Made by a program: the position numbers and the translations under genes. Source: an uncultured Oscillospiraceae bacterium (lineage in GTDB: Bacteria; Bacillota; Clostridia; Oscillospirales; Oscillospiraceae). From it: DNA of 24,827 bases. The notes beneath the pieces were generated by a model. That model saw nothing but the letters and a program-made list of their open reading frames with translations. It was not told the DNA's origin and made no database searches. The stretch lies in NCBI GenBank assembly GCA_934636045.1, contig CAKTZP010000012.1, positions 1 through 24,827 on the forward strand. Direction: 5' to 3'. This document shows positions 14,682 to 22,290 of this stretch, piece by piece (position 1 is the first letter of the stretch; each line of letters begins with the position of its first letter).

Positions 14682-15544
14682 AGACCTACGCCGACCTCTA
14701 CCTTGACGCGCGGCGCGCGCTGCTGCCCACAGAGGGTGCCAACGCCTCCAACGTCGCGCGCGAGCTGCTGTGCGCCGCCTCCGGCAAGACGGCGGAGCAG
14801 ATGATCGCCGACCGGGAGCTGTATGCCTCGGAGGAGATCTGCGACCTGACGGAGTCCTTCGTTGCGCGCTACCTCAAGGGCGAGCCGGTGCCGTATATTC
14901 TCGGCGAGTGGGATTTTTACGACATGACGCTCGTCGTAACGCCAGATGTACTCATCCCCCGCGACGATACAATGGTCGTCACGGAGCTGGCGATCAAAAA
15001 GGCGCTGTTTCTGAATCAGAATCCGCGCATTTTGGATCTGTGCACCGGCTCGGGCTGCATTGGCCTTGCGATTGCCAAGCGCGTGAAGGACGCGCGGGTC
15101 ACGCTGGGCGATGTTTCTCCGGCGGCGCTGCGCGTGGCGCGGCGCAATGCGCAGAATCAGCACTTAGCCGGGCGCGTCAGCTGCCTGCCCATCGACGTGC
15201 GCAAGCCGAAGCAGGAATTTTTGGGCACGTTTGACCTGATCGTCTCCAATCCGCCCTATGTGACGAGCGAGGAGATGAAAACCCTCGACCCGTCGGTGCG
15301 GGACTTTGAGCCGCACTTGGCGCTGGACGGCGGTGCGGACGGGCTGGACTTTTACCGCGCGATCATCACGAACTTTACGCCGCAGCTGAATCCGGGTGGG
15401 TACTTCTGCTTTGAGTTCGGCATGGGGCAGGAGGAGGCCGTCTGCGCGCTGCTGAAGGCGGCAAATTTTGAAATTATCGAGCTGAGACGAGACTCCGGCG
15501 ATATCATTCGGGCAGTACTTGCCCGCAAAAGAGAGGAAGGCTGA
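14675..15544 (+). CDS. prmC: Peptide chain release factor N5-glutamine methyltransferase
   Basis: PrmC methylates the glutamine of the GGQ motif in release factors RF1/RF2 using SAM. The 289-residue protein has an N-terminal helical domain, [28 protein letters not shown], the SAM motif [15 protein letters not shown] (from Asp121) and the catalytic NPPY (residues 192-195) in [10 protein letters not shown]. The start at 14675 has AAGGAGGG upstream and overlaps the DUF1385 stop (ATGGTAA), indicating coupling. The stop is two bases before recA. No prfA is adjacent. Confidence 0.96.
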   Translation: MVKTYADLYLDARRALLPTEGANASNVARELLCAASGKTAEQMIADRELYASEEICDLTESFVARYLKGEPVPYILGEWDFYDMTLVVTPDVLIPRDDTMVVTELAIKKALFLNQNPRILDLCTGSGCIGLAIAKRVKDARVTLGDVSPAALRVARRNAQNQHLAGRVSCLPIDVRKPKQEFLGTFDLIVSNPPYVTSEEMKTLDPSVRDFEPHLALDGGADGLDFYRAIITNFTPQLNPGGYFCFEFGMGQEEAVCALLKAANFEIIELRRDSGDIIRAVLARKREEG

Positions 15545-15546
15545 TC

Positions 15547-16650
15547 ATGGCACAGAAAAAACCCGCTTACGAAGCACCGTCTCCCGCGGAGGACAAGAAA
15601 AAGGCATTGACCACGGCGCTGCACCAGATCGAAAAGAACTACGGCAAGGGCGCGGTCATGCGTCTGGGCGACCGCCCGGAGCTGAACGTGGACGCCATTC
15701 CGACCGGCTCGCTGGCGCTGGACGCTGCGCTGGGCATCGGCGGTCTGCCGCGCGGCCGGATCATCGAGATCTACGGCCCGGAATCCTCCGGCAAAACGAC
15801 GCTGGCGCTTCATGTGGTCGCCGAGGCGCAGAAGCGCGGCGGCGAGGTCGCCTTTGTTGACGCCGAGCATGCGCTCGACCCTGTGTATGCCGCAGCCATC
15901 GGTGTGGACATCGACTCCATGCTGGTTTCGCAGCCGGATACCGGTGAGCAGGCGCTGGATATTACCGAATCGCTGGTGCGCTCCGGCGCGCTGGACGTGA
16001 TCGTGGTCGACTCCGTTGCGGCGCTGACGCCCCGTGCGGAGATCGAGGGCGAAATGGGCGACGCCTTTGTCGGCCTGCAGGCCCGCATGATGTCGCAGGC
16101 GCTGCGTAAGCTCGCCGGCGCGATCGCAAAGACCAATTGCGTGGTCATTTTCATCAACCAGCTGCGTATGAAGATCGGCGTCATGTACGGCAACCCCGAA
16201 ACGACGACCGGCGGCAACGCGCTGAAGTTCTACGCCTCCGTGCGCCTCGATGTGCGTAAGGTCGAGACGATCAAGGAGGGCGGCGAGGTCATCGGCAACC
16301 GCACCCGCGTCAAGGTCATCAAGAACAAGGTCGCGCCTCCCTTCCGCGAGGCGGTGTTCGATATCATGTACGGCGAGGGCATTTCCAAGTTCGGCGAGCT
16401 GCTGGACATCGCCGTGAGCCTCGAGCTGGTCAACAAGAGCGGCAGCTGGTTCTCCGTCGGCGACGAGCGCATCGGCCAGGGGCGCGACAATGCCAAGCAG
16501 TACATTGCCGACCATCCGGAGCTGGCAGACGAGCTGGAGACGAAGGTGCGCGCGCATCTGGCGGAGCTGCAAAGCAACCGCGCCAAGGCTGTCGCCAAGC
16601 CCGCGGGCAAGGCGGTAGACGTCTCGGCTGAGGATTTCGATGAAGATTGA
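15547..16650 (+). CDS. recA: Recombinase RecA
   Basis: RecA forms ATP-dependent filaments on single-stranded DNA for strand exchange and SOS LexA cleavage. The 367-residue protein has Walker [10 protein letters not shown] (residues 77-85), the Walker B region [23 protein letters not shown]1 and the L2 motif [32 protein letters not shown], then [10 protein letters not shown] and [13 protein letters not shown]. The ribosome binding site (AGAGGAAGG) lies in the last codons of prmC; the gene starts two bases after the prmC stop and overlaps recX by 11 bases. No promoter or Bacillus-type LexA box is seen directly upstream, so expression is probably from the operon. The L2 wording TTTGGN resembles the E. 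coli protein more than the B. subtilis TTPGGR. Confidence 0.99.
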   Translation: MAQKKPAYEAPSPAEDKKKALTTALHQIEKNYGKGAVMRLGDRPELNVDAIPTGSLALDAALGIGGLPRGRIIEIYGPESSGKTTLALHVVAEAQKRGGEVAFVDAEHALDPVYAAAIGVDIDSMLVSQPDTGEQALDITESLVRSGALDVIVVDSVAALTPRAEIEGEMGDAFVGLQARMMSQALRKLAGAIAKTNCVVIFINQLRMKIGVMYGNPETTTGGNALKFYASVRLDVRKVETIKEGGEVIGNRTRVKVIKNKVAPPFREAVFDIMYGEGISKFGELLDIAVSLELVNKSGSWFSVGDERIGQGRDNAKQYIADHPELADELETKVRAHLAELQSNRAKAVAKPAGKAVDVSAEDFDED

Positions 16651-17263
16651 GGCCATCGAGCAAAGCAAGCGGGCGCAGAAGCTGCGCCTGCGCTTTGACG
16701 ACGGCTCGACGATGCTCGTCCCCGCATCGCTTTTGACCGAGCTGCGGCTGGGGGTGGGACTGGAGCTTTCTCCGGCGGCGCTGGAATCGCTGCGCGACAG
16801 CTGCGCGCTGGCCTCGGCCAAGGAGCGGGCGGTGCGCATCGTCTCGGCTTCGGCCGTTTCGCAGAAGGAGCTGGAGCATCGGCTCGTCCGCAAGGGCGAA
16901 AGCGAGGAGCACGCGCAGGAGGCGGTGCAGTGGCTCAGCGACCTGCGGCTGTTGGACGATGCCGCCGTTGCCGAGCAGATCGTCCGCTCCGGCGCGGCCA
17001 AGGGCTACGGCGCGGCGCGCATCCGGCAGATGCTGTATGAAAAGCGTGTGCCGCGCGAGCTCTGGGACGAGGCATTGGCGGCGCTGCCGCCGCAGGACGA
17101 TGCAATCGACACGTATCTGCGCCGCCGCTTTCGCGGAACGACGCCCGACCGCGCCGAATGCAAGCGCGCGACCGACGCGCTGCTGCGCCGCGGCCATTCA
17201 TGGAGCGATATCCGGCGGGCGCTCGAGCGCTATGCGCCGGATGAGGATTTTGTAGAAGACTAA
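16640..17263 (+). CDS. recX: Regulatory protein RecX
   Basis: RecX binds the RecA filament and blocks or modulates its extension. The 207-residue protein has the typical three-helix repeats: [72 protein letters not shown], and a third copy with [17 protein letters not shown]. An N-terminal beta-rich segment (residues 1-60) with [26 protein letters not shown] precedes them. The ATG lies 11 bases inside recA (different frame), with a GAGGAT-like site upstream, so translation is coupled. Position directly after recA supports the call. Confidence 0.93.
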   Translation: MKIEAIEQSKRAQKLRLRFDDGSTMLVPASLLTELRLGVGLELSPAALESLRDSCALASAKERAVRIVSASAVSQKELEHRLVRKGESEEHAQEAVQWLSDLRLLDDAAVAEQIVRSGAAKGYGAARIRQMLYEKRVPRELWDEALAALPPQDDAIDTYLRRRFRGTTPDRAECKRATDALLRRGHSWSDIRRALERYAPDEDFVED

Positions 17264-17277
17264 GGAAGGAAAATACT

Positions 17278-18606
17278 ATGGGCAAACGCATTGGGATGAT
17301 TTCCCTCGGCTGCGCCAAAAATCAGGTGAACGCGGAGCAGATGCTCTATCTCTTGCAGCACGCGGGCTACACGCTGCTGTCCTCCGTGGAGGGCGCGGAC
17401 GTGGTGATCATCAACACCTGCGGCTTTATCGACTCGGCCAAGAGCGAGGCCATCGACAACATTCTTGCCATGGGCGCGCTGAAGGAGCAGGGCGTGATCG
17501 GGAAAATCCTCGTCACCGGCTGCCTGTCGCAGCGCTACCAGAAGGAAATTTTGCAGGAGCTGCCGGAAGTGGACGGTGTGCTCGGCACGGGCAGCTACGG
17601 CTGCGTGGTCAGCGCCGTGAAGGCGCTGCTGAACGGCGAGCGGGTCTGCCAGTTTGACGACATCGACGCGCCGGTGGACGAGGTGGAGCGCGTTCTGACC
17701 ACCCCACGGCACTACGCGTATCTGAAGATCGCCGAGGGCTGTGACAACCGCTGCTCGTACTGCGTGATCCCGTCGCTGCGCGGCAAATTCCGCAGCCGCA
17801 CGATGGAGGATTGCCTCTACGAGGCGCGGATGCTGGCCGAGGACGGCGTGCGTGAGCTGATCGTCGTGGCGCAGGACACCAGCCGCTACGGTATTGACCT
17901 TTACGGCGAGCGCCGTTTGCCCGAGCTGCTGCGTGAGCTTTGCCGCATTGAAAAGCTGCATTGGGTGCGGGTGCACTACCTCTACCCGGACGAGCTTTCC
18001 GACGAACTGATCGACGTGATCGCCTCGGAGCCGAAGATCGTCAAGTACATGGACATCCCGATTCAGCATGTGAACCCGCTGATTTTGAAGAAAATGAACC
18101 GCCGCGGCACGCGCGAGGAGCTGGATGTGCTGTTCGACAAGCTGCGCGCGCGCATCCCCGGCGTTGTCATCCGTACGAGCATCATCACCGGCCTGCCCTA
18201 TGAGGGCGAGGCGGAGTTTGAGGAGCTGTGCGACTGGCTGCGGGAGCACAAGCTTGAGCGCGTGGGCGCGTTTGCCTTTTCCCCGGAGGAGGGAACGCCG
18301 GCGGCCAAGATGGACTACCCTGACGAGGAGGTGGCCGTCCACCGCGCGGAGATCGTTTCCGAGCTGCAATCGGGCATCATGGACGCGTACAACGCCGCGC
18401 GCATCGGCACGGTGATGGAGGTGCTCTGCGAGGGCTATGACGACGAGACGGGCAAATTCTTTGGCCGTACCTATGCCGATTCGCCCGACATTGACGGACG
18501 GGTGCAGTTCGACGCTGACGGCGTGAGGACGGGCGACTTTATCCCCGTGCGCATTACCGGAACGCTGGACGGCGACCTGATTGGAGCTGCGGAGGAGGCC
18601 GAATGA
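17278..18606 (+). CDS. rimO: Ribosomal protein S12 methylthiotransferase RimO
   Basis: RimO is a radical-SAM enzyme that adds a methylthio group to an Asp of ribosomal protein S12. The 442-residue protein has the N-terminal cluster cysteines Cys12 (SLGCAKN), Cys48 (NTCGF) and Cys82 (TGCL), the radical-SAM cluster CDNRCSYC (Cys155, 159, 162), [16 protein letters not shown], and a C-terminal TRAM domain of about 60 residues. The sequence [12 protein letters not shown] separates RimO from the tRNA enzyme MiaB. GGAAGGA precedes the start; the gap to recX is 14 bases and the stop overlaps the next ATG (ATGA). Confidence 0.97.
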   Translation: MGKRIGMISLGCAKNQVNAEQMLYLLQHAGYTLLSSVEGADVVIINTCGFIDSAKSEAIDNILAMGALKEQGVIGKILVTGCLSQRYQKEILQELPEVDGVLGTGSYGCVVSAVKALLNGERVCQFDDIDAPVDEVERVLTTPRHYAYLKIAEGCDNRCSYCVIPSLRGKFRSRTMEDCLYEARMLAEDGVRELIVVAQDTSRYGIDLYGERRLPELLRELCRIEKLHWVRVHYLYPDELSDELIDVIASEPKIVKYMDIPIQHVNPLILKKMNRRGTREELDVLFDKLRARIPGVVIRTSIITGLPYEGEAEFEELCDWLREHKLERVGAFAFSPEEGTPAAKMDYPDEEVAVHRAEIVSELQSGIMDAYNAARIGTVMEVLCEGYDDETGKFFGRTYADSPDIDGRVQFDADGVRTGDFIPVRITGTLDGDLIGAAEEAE

Positions 18607-19169
18607 CCATGACGACTGCAACGAAAATCACATTTGTCCGAGTGTTGCTGATCCCGGTGTTTCTCGTTTGTATGTATGTGAGCGAGAGTGTCGATTGGAT
18701 GTGCTACATAGCGCTTGCCGTCTTCGCGATTGCGAGTCTGACGGATTTTGTGGACGGCGAGGTTGCCCGCCGCTGCAATCAGGTGTCCAATCTCGGAAAA
18801 TTTCTCGACCCGCTTGCGGATAAGGTGCTGGTCATCGCGGCGATGACCATGCTCTGCGAGCTGGGGCAGTTCCCGGCGTGGGCGCTGATGATCGTGTTGA
18901 CGCGTGAATTTGCAGTCAGCGGTCTGCGAATGATTGCGGCCAGCAAGGGCACGGTCATTGCGGCAGGCTGGTCGGGCAAGGTCAAGACCGCCACGACGAT
19001 GGTGTGCCTGTGCCTTGCGCTGCTGCTGCGCGGCGATTTCTTCGCGGCACTGCTCGGCGAGAGCTTCGTCACCGCTGTCGAGTGGGTCAATGTGGTTCTC
19101 ATCTCCGGCACGACGCTGTATTCCGGTGTGGAATACTTCGTCAAAAACGCCGGGGCGCTGAAGGGCTGA
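18603..19169 (+). CDS. pgsA: CDP-diacylglycerol-glycerol-3-phosphate 3-phosphatidyltransferase
   Basis: PgsA makes phosphatidylglycerol phosphate from CDP-diacylglycerol and glycerol-3-phosphate in the cytoplasmic membrane. The 188-residue protein contains the complete CDP-alcohol phosphotransferase motif: Asp48, Asp51-Gly52, Ala55-Arg56, Gly65, Asp69 and Asp73 (DFVDGEVAR...GKFLDPLAD). Several hydrophobic segments surround it. The start at 18603 is preferred over 18609 because GGAGGAGG lies about five bases upstream. It is the last gene of the operon and is followed by a strong hairpin. The common Firmicutes neighbour cinA is absent. Confidence 0.95.
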   Translation: MTMTTATKITFVRVLLIPVFLVCMYVSESVDWMCYIALAVFAIASLTDFVDGEVARRCNQVSNLGKFLDPLADKVLVIAAMTMLCELGQFPAWALMIVLTREFAVSGLRMIAASKGTVIAAGWSGKVKTATTMVCLCLALLLRGDFFAALLGESFVTAVEWVNVVLISGTTLYSGVEYFVKNAGALKG

Positions 19170-19184
19170 AGCAAAGCATAAAAA

Positions 19185-19222
19185 TTTCCCGGCGGTGCAG
19201 AAGACGCTGCACCGCCGGGAAA
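19185..19222. terminator. Bidirectional intrinsic terminator between pgsA and the CarD-like gene
   Basis: A perfect 16-bp stem, TTTCCCGGCGGTGCAG (19185-19200) with its inverse (19207-19222), and a 6-base loop; A- and T-rich flanks on both sides allow use from either strand. It follows pgsA by 15 bases and lies about 100 bases past the convergent CarD-like gene. Confidence 0.85.
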
Positions 19223-19233
19223 ATTTTGGAATC

Positions 19234-19253
19234 GTGAATGGTGAATGGGGAAT
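19234..19253 (+). repeat. Short GTGAATN heptad-type repeat
   Basis: GTGAATG-GTGAATG-GGGAAT, a short and decayed copy of the family at 11101-11124 and 13525-13561, immediately after the terminator hairpin. Confidence 0.5.
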
Positions 19254-19324
19254 CAGCGCGGCGCGCCGCAGCGAATCAGCGCAATCGTGTCAAAAAACAC
19301 ACCGCACTGGAGGCGGCGGAGAGG

Positions 19325-19834
19325 TTATTTCTCCTCCAGCCCCAGCTGCATGCGGACGTAGGCGGGAACCTCGTGGCGGGGGATATTGAGGACGAGGGCA
19401 AATTCACTGTTGAGCATGCGCTCGGCGTCGCGGAGGGCTTGATCGTCGCCGGAGCGGAGATGCCTGCCCTGCGCGACCAATCGGGCGCGGCGGGCATAAA
19501 GCGTCCGCACCAGCCGCACCAGCTCGCGCCGGTCGCCGCTGAGGAGCACCTGCGCATACAGCGTCCGGCGCTCGTTTGCATCGTCCAGCCACAGCGGTGC
19601 GTCGCTCGCTGCGGCCTGCAGCAGGGCGGCGAGCTCCTCCTCTGTGAGGATGCGGTGCATCCGCGCGGTCAGCTGCTCGTTTTCTACGGGAACATAGATC
19701 GTTGCGCCCTCGCGGTGGATCGGACTGTGGACGTAGTACGCGGCCTTTTTCCGATTGACGCGCAGAGTCTCAATCCGCTCGACGCGGCAAACGCCTTCGG
19801 GTCCATAGACGACCTGATCTCCTATCTGAAACAT
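19325..19834 (-). CDS. CarD-like/CdnL family transcriptional regulator
   Basis: A 169-residue protein with an N-terminal RNA-polymerase-interacting Tudor-like domain (FQIGDQVVYGPEGVCRVERIETL, about residues 2-24, through YYVHSPIHREGATIYVPVENE) and a C-terminal helical domain that in this family contacts promoter DNA (RTLYAQVLLSGDRRELVRLVRTLYARRARL, LNSEFALVLNI). CarD/CdnL proteins stabilise open complexes at rRNA and other promoters. Total length fits the family. It is a single-gene unit, convergent with pgsA. The ribosome binding site is modest (AAAGG about 11 bases upstream). It has its own promoter at 19858-19887. Confidence 0.9.
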   Translation of the reverse strand: MFQIGDQVVYGPEGVCRVERIETLRVNRKKAAYYVHSPIHREGATIYVPVENEQLTARMHRILTEEELAALLQAAASDAPLWLDDANERRTLYAQVLLSGDRRELVRLVRTLYARRARLVAQGRHLRSGDDQALRDAERMLNSEFALVLNIPRHEVPAYVRMQLGLEEK

Positions 19835-19857
19835 GCGCTCACGACCTTTCTACTATA

Positions 19858-19887
19858 ATTATACCATATTTTTGCAAAAATTGTCAT
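19858..19887 (-). promoter_or_regulatory. Promoter of the CarD-like gene
   Basis: On the minus strand ATGACA (19882-19887), 18 bases, then an extended -10 TGG-TATAAT (TATAAT at 19858-19863). It starts about 24 bases upstream of the start codon. Confidence 0.75.
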
Positions 19888-19971
19888 GCGCAAAATGAAC
19901 AAATTTTCCGTTTTGCATAAATTTTTTGGATTTCTTGCACGAAAAATCGTAAAGACAAACAAGTGCGGCTC

Positions 19972-20000
19972 TTGCAATTTTGCGGCCGCTCGGCTATGAT
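19972..20000 (+). promoter_or_regulatory. Promoter of the phosphorylase operon
   Basis: TTGCAA (19972-19977), 17 bases, TATGAT (19995-20000). The predicted transcript begins just before the hairpin CGCCCC-GTGC-GGGGCG (20015-20030), which would sit near the 5' end of the message, and the start codon is at 20049. Confidence 0.75.
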
Positions 20001-20048
20001 AGAGGCAGAACGAACGCCCCGTGCGGGGCGAGAAGGGAAGAGAAAACC

Positions 20049-20861
20049 ATGAAGCAATATTTGCCGACGCCGGCGGCGGCCGGGGCAGACGGGAGCTTTC
20101 CCGCGACAGGCTTGGCGGCCGGCCAGTGTGCGCCGTGCGTGCTGATGCCGGGCGACCCGCATCGCAGCAAAATCATTTCCGACCTGTTCCGCGACGCCGA
20201 ATTTACAGCGCACCGCGGCACCTACGCGACCTACACCGGCCACACGCCGAACGGCACGGCCATTGGCGTGACCAGCAGCGGCATGGGCTGCTCCTGCGTG
20301 GCCACGGCGATGGAGGAGCTTAAGGCGGCGGGAGCGGAGACAGTCATCCGCGTCGGCACCTGCGGCGGCGTGCAGCCGTGGATGCAGCCTGGACGGCTGG
20401 TAATTGCCTCCGGCTGCGTGCGCGGCGAGGGCGCAAGCTATGAGATCGTGCCGCCGGAGTTTCCGGCTGTTGCCGATCCGCTGGTTGTTGCCGCGCTGAT
20501 GCAGGCGGCGCAGGAGGCGGGCGAGGATGCACTCGTCGGTCTGTACCGCAGCCATGACTCGTTTTACATGGAATCCAAGGCGGCACATCCCGGCCTGCGC
20601 GAGCGGATGCAGAAATGGATCGACACGAACGTTCTGGTTGTTGAGAACGAATCGGGCATGCTCTTTACCTATGGCCATCTGCTCGGCCTGCGGACGGGCA
20701 CCATCTGCGTGGCGCTCGGCTCAATGTTTGCTGACAGCGCGCAGGAGGCGCCGGAGGTTTACGGCGCCTATGCCGATCCGGAATTTTTGGCCAACCGCGT
20801 GAAGGCGGCCTCGCGCGTCGCCATTCGTGCGGCGGAGATTCTTGAGGAGGTGGCGAAATGA
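20049..20861 (+). CDS. Nucleoside phosphorylase (uridine phosphorylase-like), paralogue A
   Basis: A 270-residue member of the PNP/UDP phosphorylase (NP-I) superfamily. It retains the phosphate-binding set seen in E. coli uridine phosphorylase: PGDPHR (Arg39), AHRGTY (Arg56), IRVGTCG (Arg101, Thr104), and the ribose glutamate (Glu201 in VENESG). GCVRGEGASYEIVPPEFPAVADP is typical of the uridine phosphorylase branch. Differences: the N-terminal FHLGL-type segment with the cross-subunit histidine is not present, and the Gln/Arg pair for uracil is not obvious after SHDSFY, so base specificity is uncertain. The start at 20049 follows AAGGGAAGAG. It overlaps paralogue B (ATGA). Role: nucleoside salvage, exact substrate unknown. 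Confidence 0.88.
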   Translation: MKQYLPTPAAAGADGSFPATGLAAGQCAPCVLMPGDPHRSKIISDLFRDAEFTAHRGTYATYTGHTPNGTAIGVTSSGMGCSCVATAMEELKAAGAETVIRVGTCGGVQPWMQPGRLVIASGCVRGEGASYEIVPPEFPAVADPLVVAALMQAAQEAGEDALVGLYRSHDSFYMESKAAHPGLRERMQKWIDTNVLVVENESGMLFTYGHLLGLRTGTICVALGSMFADSAQEAPEVYGAYADPEFLANRVKAASRVAIRAAEILEEVAK

Positions 20862-21583
20862 GCTTCGGAAGCGTAAAGCTGACGCACAACGACGGAACGA
20901 TGCATCACCTCGGCATTGACGAGACGATGGTCGCCAAGCGTGTGATCCTGACGCCCGACCCCCTGCAGATCCCGCGCTATGCCGCGATGATGGAGCAGGC
21001 GGAGAAGGTCGGGGAGTATCGCGAATATGTGACCTACACCGGCACGATGCTCGGCAGCCCCTTAAGCGTGATGAGCTGCGGCTTTGGCTGCATGCCGATG
21101 GCCATTGCCGTTGAGGAGCTGCACCATCTGGGTGTGGAGGAGATTATCAAAATCGGCTGCTGCCCGGCGCTGCAGCCGGAGACGGCGGTCGGAACGCTGC
21201 TGGTGGCCTCGGGCGCGGTGCGCGGCGAGGGCGCAACACGGGAATACATTGACATTTCCTATCCCGCCGCGCCGGACATGACGCTGCTTGCAAGCCTGCT
21301 GAAGCGCGGGGCGGAATACGGCATTTTCCGCAGCCACGACTGCCTGACGCTGGAAACACCGCGCACGGAATTTGGCCGCGAACGTCTGGCGCGCTGGCAG
21401 GCGCTCGGCGCAGCGGCGGTGGACGGCGAAACGAGCGCGCTTTATGTGGTATCGTCGATTTTGAAGGTGCGCGCGGCCTCACTGGCGCTCGTCACCGAGA
21501 ACTACGCCACAGGCGCGCGTCTGGAGGCCCCGGCAGAGGAACGGCTCTTCCGCTTGGCGGCGGAGGCGCTGCTGTGCAGGTGA
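20858..21583 (+). CDS. Divergent nucleoside phosphorylase homologue, paralogue B
   Basis: A 241-residue NP-I superfamily protein with overall similarity to paralogue A (TYTG...EELHHLGVEEIIKIG...VASGAVRGEGATREYI) but altered catalytic motifs. GDPxR becomes PDPLQ (Gln37 for Arg), IRxGT becomes IKIGCC (Lys98 for Arg, Cys101 for Thr). The ribose glutamate (Glu191 in DGETSA), the cross-interface arginine (Arg55 in EYREY) and the HHLGI histidine (His17) remain. It may be a subunit of a mixed complex with A, a hydrolase, or an enzyme with another acceptor; this is inference. It overlaps A by four bases with GAGG-type sites upstream, and its stop overlaps the next gene. Confidence 0.82.
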   Translation: MSFGSVKLTHNDGTMHHLGIDETMVAKRVILTPDPLQIPRYAAMMEQAEKVGEYREYVTYTGTMLGSPLSVMSCGFGCMPMAIAVEELHHLGVEEIIKIGCCPALQPETAVGTLLVASGAVRGEGATREYIDISYPAAPDMTLLASLLKRGAEYGIFRSHDCLTLETPRTEFGRERLARWQALGAAAVDGETSALYVVSSILKVRAASLALVTENYATGARLEAPAEERLFRLAAEALLCR

Positions 21584-22227
21584 CAGAGGCGCAAACGCAG
21601 ATTACGGTGCTCTATGAGGACGCGGCGCTGGTTGTGTGCGTCAAGCCGCGAGGGGTACTGGCTGCGGCGGATGCGTCGGGCAAGCGCTCGATGGCCGAGC
21701 TGCTCGCGCCGCGGACGGTTTATCCCGTGCACCGGCTCGACCGCGAGACCGTGGGGCTGATGGTGTTCGCCAAAACGCGCGAGGCGGCTGCCGCGCTGTC
21801 GGCGCAGCTGGGCGCGGGCTTCTGCAAGGAGTATTTGGCGCAGTGCGAAACGCCGCCAACTCCGCCGGAGGGAACGCTGGAGGATCTTTTGTACCACGAC
21901 CGGGTGAAAAACAAGACCTATGTGGTGGCGCGCAAGCGCAGCGGCGTGCGTCCGGCGCGGCTTTCCTACCGTGCTCTGGATGGCGGACTGGTGCTCGTCC
22001 GGCTGCACACGGGACGGACGCACCAGATCCGTGTGCAGCTTGCTTCGCGTGGCTGGCCGCTCTGCGGTGACCGGAAATACGGCGCGAAAACCGGCGGCGC
22101 GCTCGGCCTGTGGGCATACCGCCTGACCTTCCGGCATCCGGATGGGCGCGAAATGGCCTTCACCCTGCCGGAGAATTTCCTGCCGCAGGCGTTTTCCGCT
22201 TGTAAATCGGACGGAACTGTATTATAA
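21574..22227 (+). CDS. RluA-family pseudouridine synthase
   Basis: A 217-residue pseudouridine synthase of the RluA/RsuA-like superfamily, RluA branch. The catalytic aspartate is Asp56 in VHRLDRETVGLMVFAKT, followed by KEYLAQC and the C-terminal GRTHQIRVQLASRGWPLCGDRKYG motif. There is no N-terminal S4 RNA-binding domain, so it resembles the short members that act on rRNA or tRNA; the target uridine is unknown. The start is GTG at 21574, seven bases after GGAGGC, inside the last codons of paralogue B (10-base overlap); a GTG at 21580 is possible. The coupling suggests one transcript with the phosphorylases, although an uridine link between them is only suggestive. Confidence 0.9.
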   Translation: MQVTEAQTQITVLYEDAALVVCVKPRGVLAAADASGKRSMAELLAPRTVYPVHRLDRETVGLMVFAKTREAAAALSAQLGAGFCKEYLAQCETPPTPPEGTLEDLLYHDRVKNKTYVVARKRSGVRPARLSYRALDGGLVLVRLHTGRTHQIRVQLASRGWPLCGDRKYGAKTGGALGLWAYRLTFRHPDGREMAFTLPENFLPQAFSACKSDGTVL

Positions 22228-22228
22228 T
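22200..22228 (+). promoter_or_regulatory. murC promoter inside the end of the pseudouridine synthase gene
   Basis: TTGTAA (22200-22205), 17 bases, TATAAT (22223-22228). The -10 box overlaps the TAA stop (22225-22227) of the upstream gene. Confidence 0.7.
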
Positions 22229-22232
22229 AATC

Positions 22233-22260
22233 TGCAGGGCGGAAAACGCCCTGCAATTTT
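22233..22260 (+). terminator. Hairpin ending the phosphorylase operon, also at the murC message 5' end
   Basis: TGCAGGGCG (22233-22241), loop GAAAA, CGCCCTGCA (22247-22255), then ATTTTAG: a 9-bp GC-rich stem followed by a short T-run, six bases after the stop codon. With the promoter at 22200-22228 the murC transcript would start at about its left foot. Confidence 0.65.
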
Positions 22261-22290
22261 AGTTCTTGTTCTGCAAGGAGAGGATTTCTC

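Noticed and set aside
15509..15525. CGGGCA-N5-TGCCCG dyad as a LexA operator for recA
   Set aside because: It lies in coding sequence of prmC, no promoter accompanies it and it does not match the known LexA boxes; mentioned only as a weak candidate in the recA finding.
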